From: Corylus avellana
Lineage: Eukaryota; Streptophyta; Magnoliopsida; Fagales; Betulaceae
Reading direction: 5' to 3'
Assembly (NCBI RefSeq): GCF_901000735.1
Contig: NC_081542.1
Coordinates: 25,559,093-25,623,092 of the forward strand
DNA: 64,000 nucleotides
Below are positions 58,020-64,000 of the stretch, in pieces. A program made the translations under genes and the position numbers. A model generated the notes under the pieces. It was not told the DNA's origin. It saw only the letters and a list, made by a program, of their open reading frames with translations, and did not search any database. Within the stretch, counting starts at the first letter, position 1, and each line of letters begins with the position of its first letter.

Positions 58020-58330
58020 ATGGGGTGGCCGGTTGACCAAGGGGGTGGCCAACTACCCCATTTTTGGCCAAGGAGGTGGCTAGAGCCACCCCATGACCGG
58101 TCTAGGGGTGGAAGAACCACCCCTCATGGCCTTTGGGGGTGGTCCGATCATCCCCAAAAGGCCAAAACAAAAAAAAAAGTTAGGGTTTTGGGGGTGGCCC
58201 GGACCACCCAGAACTGCTCACAAGAGACCTAGGGGTTGATCGACCACCAAAAGTAATTTTTTATTTTTTTTTTTAGCCTTTGAGGTGTGGTGTGAACCAC
58301 CCCAAAGGGTCATGACCACCCTTAGCCAAT
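58020..58330. repeat. GGGGTGGCC-rich palindromic block
   Basis: About ten GGGGTGG/CCACCCC motifs alternate in orientation, giving extensive self-complementarity and a GC content far above the surroundings. Related motifs form the centres of the 17.9-kb and 32.3-kb foldback elements. Confidence 0.65.
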
Positions 58331-58529
58331 CGGCCACCAATTTTTAAAAATATTTTTAGCTTTTTAATTATTATTATTATTTTTTATAATTTTTAAGTTT
58401 TAATTAATTTTTTATTATTAGTTTTTTAAACTTGATTTTTAACAGTCCCACTGCAACATGCATGCAGTAGTTTTCACTACCACATGCAAGCCAAATCCAT
58501 ATTTTAATAGTACACCCATTAGGACTGCA

Positions 58530-58995
58530 CAAACGGTTACGGTTAGTGGTTGGGCGGTTATCGATTTTAATAACTAAACAGTTATTTTATAATTGGCGGT
58601 TAGCAGTTATTCAAACCAATAATCGGTGGTTTTATAACCGCTTTTTTTATATAGGCTTTTTAAGTATTTTGGACCATCATTGAGCCTATTTTTTAGGCTT
58701 ATTTTAAACGTTTGGGGCCAAAGTATTCCCAAAAGGATGAAAAGAATATACTGTGTTTTTTTAGCTAGACAACGTTTTTGAATAAGGATTTACCTAAAAC
58801 ATTACACATTAATGACATCATATTTTACATACATACAGCCATACACAACTATAACGACGCCGTTTTGAATGCTATATATATATATATATATATAATGGTA
58901 GGTGGTTAGCCTTTTTTTATAACCGCCTACCAAAATGATTAGTAGTTAGAGGTTATAAGCGGTTGGTATAATTGCATCGATTGTAAACCCCTAAG
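58530..58995. mobile_element. Probable hAT-type MITE
   Basis: CGGTTA/TAACCG motifs dominate, beginning GCACAAACGGTTACGG and ending ATTGTAAACCCCTAAG. It resembles the GGTTAACCG-rich hAT-like MITEs at 6.0 and 34.2 kb in style, but its ends and target duplication are not clear. Confidence 0.4.
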
Positions 58996-59565
58996 TCACC
59001 CATTACTAGATGATAAAGCATATGAAAAGTGCAATGCAATTAAATGATTTTTTTTTTTCTTTCTTAAATTTAAATCTGAACAATGCAATAAATAGGTGGT
59101 ATTTTTTTATTTTTCTTGTCACACATAAAAATAAATAAGTCTTGGATGCTATAAATTCAAATGATGATAGTCACCAAAAATACTTGGCCTCATTTGATAA
59201 CGTATTTTAAATTTTTTTTTTTTTTTGGTTTTAAAACTAAAAATACACTTTTCTCAAAATTATTAATAAACAATCAAAAACCCACAAATATTTTTTAAAA
59301 TAAAAATTCCACTAAAAAAATATACATTTATATCCCATCAAAATATCTTTTATTAAAAAAAGCTATTTTTACCTGAAGTTATCAATTGGTTAATATATTG
59401 TCACATTGAAAGCCGTTTCTATATGAATGTGGTGTAAAACCTCATTTTATAGCATTTTAATAAAATTTGATATATCAATTAAAAACACCAAATACAATAG
59501 AGATGAAAATATTGAATATAATATCTTTAATTCATGTTAATACCATGGACTTTTCCATTCATGAT

Positions 59566-59606
<41 letters not shown>

Positions 59607-59741
59607 TGATGATAGAGAGAACACGGACGCGATGCACGCCCGTATTTTTTAATATTAAAATAATATATATTTTTTTATATTATATATATATTAAAAAAAA
59701 TTAAAAAATAACGCCCGTGTTCTCTCTATCATTACTCATAT
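59607..59741. repeat. Foldback repeat beside a (GA)n microsatellite
   Basis: ATGATAGAGAGAACACGG (59609-59626) and its exact complement (59715-59732) enclose an AT-rich centre with further imperfect pairing (CGCCCGTATTTTTTAAT). A GA run at 59583-59606 abuts the left arm. Confidence 0.75.
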
Positions 59742-59975
59742 ATATATTTGGTGTTTCAAGCTTAGCTTTCTATTTCTTAGTCAAATGTACAAAATACCCA
59801 GTTTACACCATGACCCGATTGAAGACTTTCGTCTTTCATGTTTAATGTTCTCCAATTGGAGAGAAATTCTAGAAACATTTGGGCTCTTAACCAATATATT
59901 CTTTTCCCTTTATTTTCAACTACCAAATAAAAGTAATGAGAATTATTAACCACTTAAGTTGAAGAGATTAACCAC

Positions 59976-60170
59976 TTAGGGTGTGTTTGGGCGTGCGCTT
60001 GAGATAGCTAAAAATGCATTTAACACTAAAAAAATTGTTTGAAGAAAAAAATACTTGTTTAGTCAAAAAAAATTGAAAGTGCAGAAAAGCCAAAAAAAAT
60101 AGCCAAAACGCATCGACAAAAACTTAAAAACTATATTTTTCACGTGCAATCTTAAACATAATCTTAGCCA
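59976..60170. mobile_element. MITE upstream of KAS I
   Basis: AGGGTGTGTTTGGGCGTGCG at the left and ACGTGCAATCTTAAACATAA at the right are diverged inverted ends, with GAAAGTGC at the centre. Same family style as 50184-50405. It ends about 340 bp before the KAS I start codon. Confidence 0.55.
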
Positions 60171-60509
60171 ATAGATTCTTTGATCACTTTTTTTTATTAT
60201 TATTATTATTTTATTTATAGATTTGATAAAAGAGAAGAGAAATTAGAGGTGATAATTTTCACTATCAAGGGAAAAAAATCCAAAAAATATTTAAAAGAGA
60301 AATATATGGATTGATTGTTGAAAACAAATTAATCCTACCGTTGCACCGACCTCACCTAAGAAAACCAAACCCAAATCATGTGAATCACTCAACTTCAACT
60401 TCAGACGTGGCATACAAATACCACTCCGCTAGTCGAACACTTTCTCCCATCACCTCCACAAAGCACTTCGGTATCATCGTCACCCTCTCGCTCATTCTCA
60501 CGCGCCACC

Positions 60510-62678
60510 ATGCAAGCCCTTCAATCCCCGACTCTCCGGCCGTCTCCGGTGGCCCCATTCCAAACAAAGAGGTCATACCATTGGGGGCCCACCGCTAGGC
60601 GTCGAGTCTCCGTCATTTCGGCTTCCGCCTCAGCAACCGTATCGGCGCCGAGACGCGAGAAGGACCCGAAGAAGCGGGTCGTGGTAACGGGCACGGGATT
60701 GGTTTCGGTGTTCGGAAACGACGTCGATTTGTACTACGAGAAGCTGCTCGCGGGGGAGAGCGGGATCGGCCTGATCGACCGGTTCGACGCGTCCAAGTTC
60801 CCCACCCGGTTCGCTGGCCAGATCCGCGGGTTCAGCTCCCAGGGCTACATCGATGGCAAGAACGACCGGCGACTCGACGATTGCCTCCGCTACTGCATTG
60901 TAGCCGGTAAGAAGGCTCTCGAGAACGCCGACCTCGGCGGCGATAAGCTCTCCAAGGTCCGCTATTACTCGTCTCCGATTGTTATGCTACACATTCTATA
61001 TGAAATTTAATTTTGTTTATCTGTGGTGGATTCAATTGTGGTGCATGATTGGGGTTTTGGGTTTATGTGCTTAAAATTGTGTGATTTTGTGGTTTTGAAC
61101 TGTTGGGAAATATTAGTTTGGTTGTAGATCATGCATGGAAAATTTGTTGACACGTTTGTCTGTTAATTATTATGTTTGAGATTTCAAATGCCCGTTGTTT
61201 TACCCTATTGTGAAAATATAACTGCAAATGCAGTTGAATCTTTCTATAGTATTGGTCTGCAGTTACAAAATGTCTTTTTTTTTTTTTTTTTTCAAGGATT
61301 GAATCATTACCTTTAAAGTTTATTCTTTATGCATTATGCCTGGCTTAAGGCGATTGCCAATTTTCTGGTGCAGATTGATAAGGAACGGGCGGGTGTGCTT
61401 GTGGGAACAGGGATGGGTGGTCTGACGGTCTTTTCTGAAGGGGTTAAGTCTTTGATAGAGAAAGGTCACAGGAAAATAACACCTTTTTTCATTCCCTACG
61501 CTATAACCAATATGGGGTCTGCCTTGCTTGCAATTGATATAGGCTTCATGGGTCCAAATTATTCAATTTCAACGGCTTGTGCTACCTCCAATTATTGCTT
61601 CTATGCTGCTGCAAATCACATCCGCCGGGGTGAGGCTGATCTGATGCTTGCAGGTGGGACTGAAGCTGCCGTTATTCCCATTGGATTGGGGGGGTTTGTT
61701 GCATGCCGGGCCTTGTCTCAGAGGAATGATGACCCAAAAACTGCTTCGCGGCCATGGGATAGAGATCGAGATGGATTTGTCATGGGTGAAGGAGCTGGAG
61801 TATTGGTAAGCCTGCATCTGTTAGAATTGCTAGTTGTGTAAAAAGGACACAGTTTTAGCCACTTGGTTGCTTGTATTTCTAATTTTCTTTTTAGTTAACT
61901 ACTTATATTCATCATCAAGCACGCTCTTTTTGATATGGTCCTGCACATAAATGACAAAGGACTGAAGACCAAGTTACTAAGACTAGTTGACAACTTTGGC
62001 TTGCTGCTCATGCTTTAAGGCGTACCCCATATGGGAATCCAATTTAGATTTAAATTTCCAACCCTGCATCTTAATTTGCTTGTTTCTTTAAAATTTATAG
62101 CCTTTGAGAATGATAACAGACAAAGGTGGAACCCTGATTGTGGGTACTTCAAAGCAAAATATTACAGGTCTTCCTTAGTGTTTAATGTAGGGATGACCTA
62201 CTCCCAAAGTAACATTAGTTGCCCATCAGAAATTACACGCACCTTTTTTTTTTCTCGTCAATGTTTGATTGATTAGATATTAATAATCTTGCTTTTTTTA
62301 GTTAAGTTTTATGTGGGGTATCGATCCCTGTAGCTCTGCATGCTAAGCGAGTGCTCTACCATTTGAATAATCTTGCTTTACATGAATCTCTCTCTCTCTC
62401 TCTCTCTCTACAAATTTTAAGTTTAATGGTTGTAACACTGTAATCTTGCTCTAAGAATTAATAGTAAAATCTTAATTAGCGTAAAATTGACATTTTCATA
62501 ATAGGTACTGGAGAGCTTGGAACATGCAATGAAACGAGGTGCACCAATTATTGCCGAGTATTTAGGTGGTGCTGTTAATTGTGATGCTTATCATATGACT
62601 GATCCAAGAGCAGATGGACTTGGTGTGTCCTCATGCATCGAAAGCAGCCTTGAAGATGCTGGCGTATCACCTGAGGAG
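60510..62678 (+). CDS. KAS1: Plastid 3-oxoacyl-ACP synthase I (KAS I), first three exons; 3' end outside or beyond the recognisable region
   Basis: Exons: 60510-60956, 61374-61805 and 62505-62678, with GT-AG introns all in phase 0, giving 351 residues so far. KAS I extends acyl chains from C4 to C16 in plastid fatty-acid synthesis by condensing acyl groups with malonyl-ACP. Residues 1 to about 45 look like a transit peptide (Ser/Arg/Ala-rich); VVVTGTGLVSVFG opens the thiolase-like fold. The nucleophile is Cys218 in SISTACATSN, within the KAS I-type run SNYCFYAAANHIRRGEADLM. The two catalytic His (HATST and GHCLGAAG regions) belong to later exons not found before 64000, so about 120 residues are missing. 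Exon 1 is markedly GC-rich compared with its surroundings. No lesion was seen in the exons. A tRNA-derived retroposon lies in intron 2. Confidence 0.93.
62296..62365 (-). mobile_element. tRNA-Ala(AGC)-derived retroposon in KAS I intron 2
   Basis: On the minus strand this reads CAAATGGTAGAGC, then CTCGCTTAGCATGC (anticodon AGC), then GGGATCGATACCCC, the D-loop, anticodon arm and T-arm of plant tRNA-Ala. The 5' acceptor strand and the 3' acceptor end are missing. An A-rich tail (AAAACTTAACTAAAA...) follows the tRNA part. Perfect 14-bp direct repeats, AATAATCTTGCTTT, flank it (62282-62295 and 62366-62379). This is a reverse-transcribed tRNA fragment, not a functional gene. Confidence 0.85.
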
Positions 62679-64000
62679 GTATTCTCTACCCCCCCATAAA
62701 TTAATATTTTTACTGCATGGTGCTCTTTTTATTTTTAGTTATTATTTTTATGGAATCTAGCTTGAATGGGATATGGTTCTAGCTGTCCTGTTTGTCTTGG
62801 AATGCATTTGCATAATTACTTTATTTACCCCCCCTATTTTGTTCTCTCTCTCTCTCTCTCATTGAAAAACTCTTATCTGATTTGTTTTGCTTCTATTTGT
62901 GTGTGCATTTGGATCTTTGCATGCGAGCATGCACACCCTTTTCTGTACATATTTAGTGGCTGCTATTGCGAACTGTATACGGGCCTTCCATTGTTTCGTA
63001 TTCCATATGAGGTGAACTTTTCTCTGCTATGCAGATAAACTTTATAATCACTTACATGGATTCAGTTTGTTACTGAATTCTGTTTATGAATTTCCCATCT
63101 TTAAGATAGAAGCAGGAACTTAAACTGCTAATTCATTTAGAAAGGGACAAAAGTTATGAAGTTTGCTGAAGGTATGTAATTTGTTATCTCAAGTCAAAAC
63201 TCATCAAGGTTGCTTCTTAGAGATTACGGCTTGCATTACATGCATGGGAGAATGAAGTAGTACTTGTAGAGTTCCCATATTATAGTGGGATGCTTTTAGC
63301 ATATAGAAAATCAAGGTGAGATGCACTAGAATGGATGTCTTATAACTCATATAGCATATGTGTTAGTTTATTTGGGGAGATTGAACTTTAGGTATATTAT
63401 AAAAGAGATGTCTATGGGATAGCCAGGACTCGAGCAATTATTAGCACCATGGAAAATACTGTAAACGGCAAATGATTTTTGGATTAACTGTAAAATTGGC
63501 AGTACAGTGTGTAAAATGGTTAGAAGCTCATTCCCTCTTGCCCCCTCCCAAACCCACCCTCCGCATCACCCATCCACCCTGCCCCGATGGGGCGACAACA
63601 CCCCCTGTTAGTGCCACCCTGACACAGGCTAGAGGACCTACTCCCCCCTCCCTACTCTTCTGGAATGGTCGGATCAAATCTTGGACTTGGTGATTGTGTT
63701 CCTCTCAATGGAGAAGTGCATAAACAACACCACGACTGGCATGCATTCCTCTAGGTGGCTTGTCGATCCGACAACCAGGATCTCATCAAGAAGTAGTACA
63801 GCATGTAGGTGGTGTTATGGCTTTTGTGGGCATTTTGGGGTACCAGCTCAGTGATTTTTGGAGGTTTAATGGGCGGATTGGTGGTGGTGGTATCCATGAT
63901 TTTGTGCCAACCAAGGACCCGAAAATATATTCGACATCATTTCTAGGTCTCCACCAAACAATAGAAAATTAGTGATTTTTCTTGAAAATCTTTTTGACTA
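62679..64000. other. KAS I intron 3 (presumed), no exon recognised
   Basis: Begins at the donor GTATTC. Contains CT microsatellites (about 62844-62861) and a C-rich block at about 63535-63660 (CCCCCTCCCAAACCCACCCT) followed by G/T-rich DNA, probably a repeat insertion. None of the expected remaining KAS I exons is visible. Confidence 0.5.

Larger units (their letters stand above)
57671..58498. mobile_element. Mutator-like non-autonomous element, 9-bp target duplication
   Basis: ATATTTTAA occurs at 57662-57670 and 58499-58507. Between them, GGATCCGGGTTGCATGTGGT at the left and its near complement, ACCACATGCAAGCCAAATCC, at the right are terminal inverted repeats; they extend over TAGTTTTCACTAC to about 32 bp. 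A 9-bp duplication is the signature of Mutator-family transposition. The 828-bp interior has no transposase. It contains a nested foldback at 57705-57875 and a GGGGTGGCC-rich block at 58020-58320. It lies 226 bp upstream of the HMGB start codon. Confidence 0.8.

Noticed and set aside
62296..62365. A functional tRNA-Ala gene
   Set aside because: The acceptor stem is missing on both sides and the arm pairings are incomplete. Target duplications and an A-rich tail show it is a retroposed fragment.
63472..63972. Coding exon near the window end
   Set aside because: Frames in the C-rich and G/T-rich block do not match the missing KAS I exons and have no recognisable motif.

Overview
This window is nuclear DNA from a flowering plant, most likely a woody eudicot of the rosid type. 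The evidence is GT-AG introns, chloroplast transit peptides, plant-specific families (UGT85-type glucosyltransferases, a CHX cation/H+ antiporter, plastid KAS I, a nuclear-encoded Ycf23), AT-rich intergenic DNA, and dense LTR retrotransposons, MITEs and LINE remnants. Species cannot be fixed from the sequence alone. Four runs of N (17662-17761, 27347-27446, 32107-32206, 34949-35037) are assembly gaps, and all lie in repeats.

Region 1 (1-12.4 kb) has no convincing host gene. It holds a tandem pair of gag-only Copia-type units sharing LTRs (1-5986), a hAT-like MITE remnant, a MITE-rich stretch with a perfect 34-bp inverted repeat, and a 1.1-kb poly(A) retroposon with perfect 16-bp target-site duplications.

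Region 2 (12.4-30.4 kb) is a decayed UGT85-like cluster. Copy A keeps exon 1 and has a nearly intact Copia element in its intron. Copy B, on the minus strand, has both exons but a 1-bp deletion and two nonsense codons. Copy C has exon 1 and most of exon 2, including an intact PSPG box, but lacks about 45 codons at the exon junction. A degenerate minus-strand Copia with both LTRs lies between A and B.

Region 3 (30.4-39.7 kb) is a repeat graveyard: a gypsy gag relic, foldback elements, a second hAT-like MITE, a duplicated 3' end of the CHX gene, a solo LTR whose empty site survives as a paralog at 24.3 kb, and a CACTA terminus.

Region 4 (39.7-62.7 kb) holds four well-supported genes: a CHX-family antiporter (minus, 4 exons, 825 aa), a Ycf23/DUF561 protein (plus, 9 exons, 305 aa, every intron phase 0), an HMG-box protein of the HMGB14 type (minus, 6 exons, 168 aa) and plastid KAS I (plus, first three exons; the gene continues past the window). 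Their introns and flanks carry MITEs, a LINE 3' end, a Mutator-like element with a 9-bp target-site duplication and a tiny tRNA-Ala-derived retroposon. The genes show no operon-like or pathway link to each other. I found no CRISPR array, no intact RNA gene and no clearly new multi-gene system; the most unusual signals are the precise insertion footprints and paralogous empty sites.
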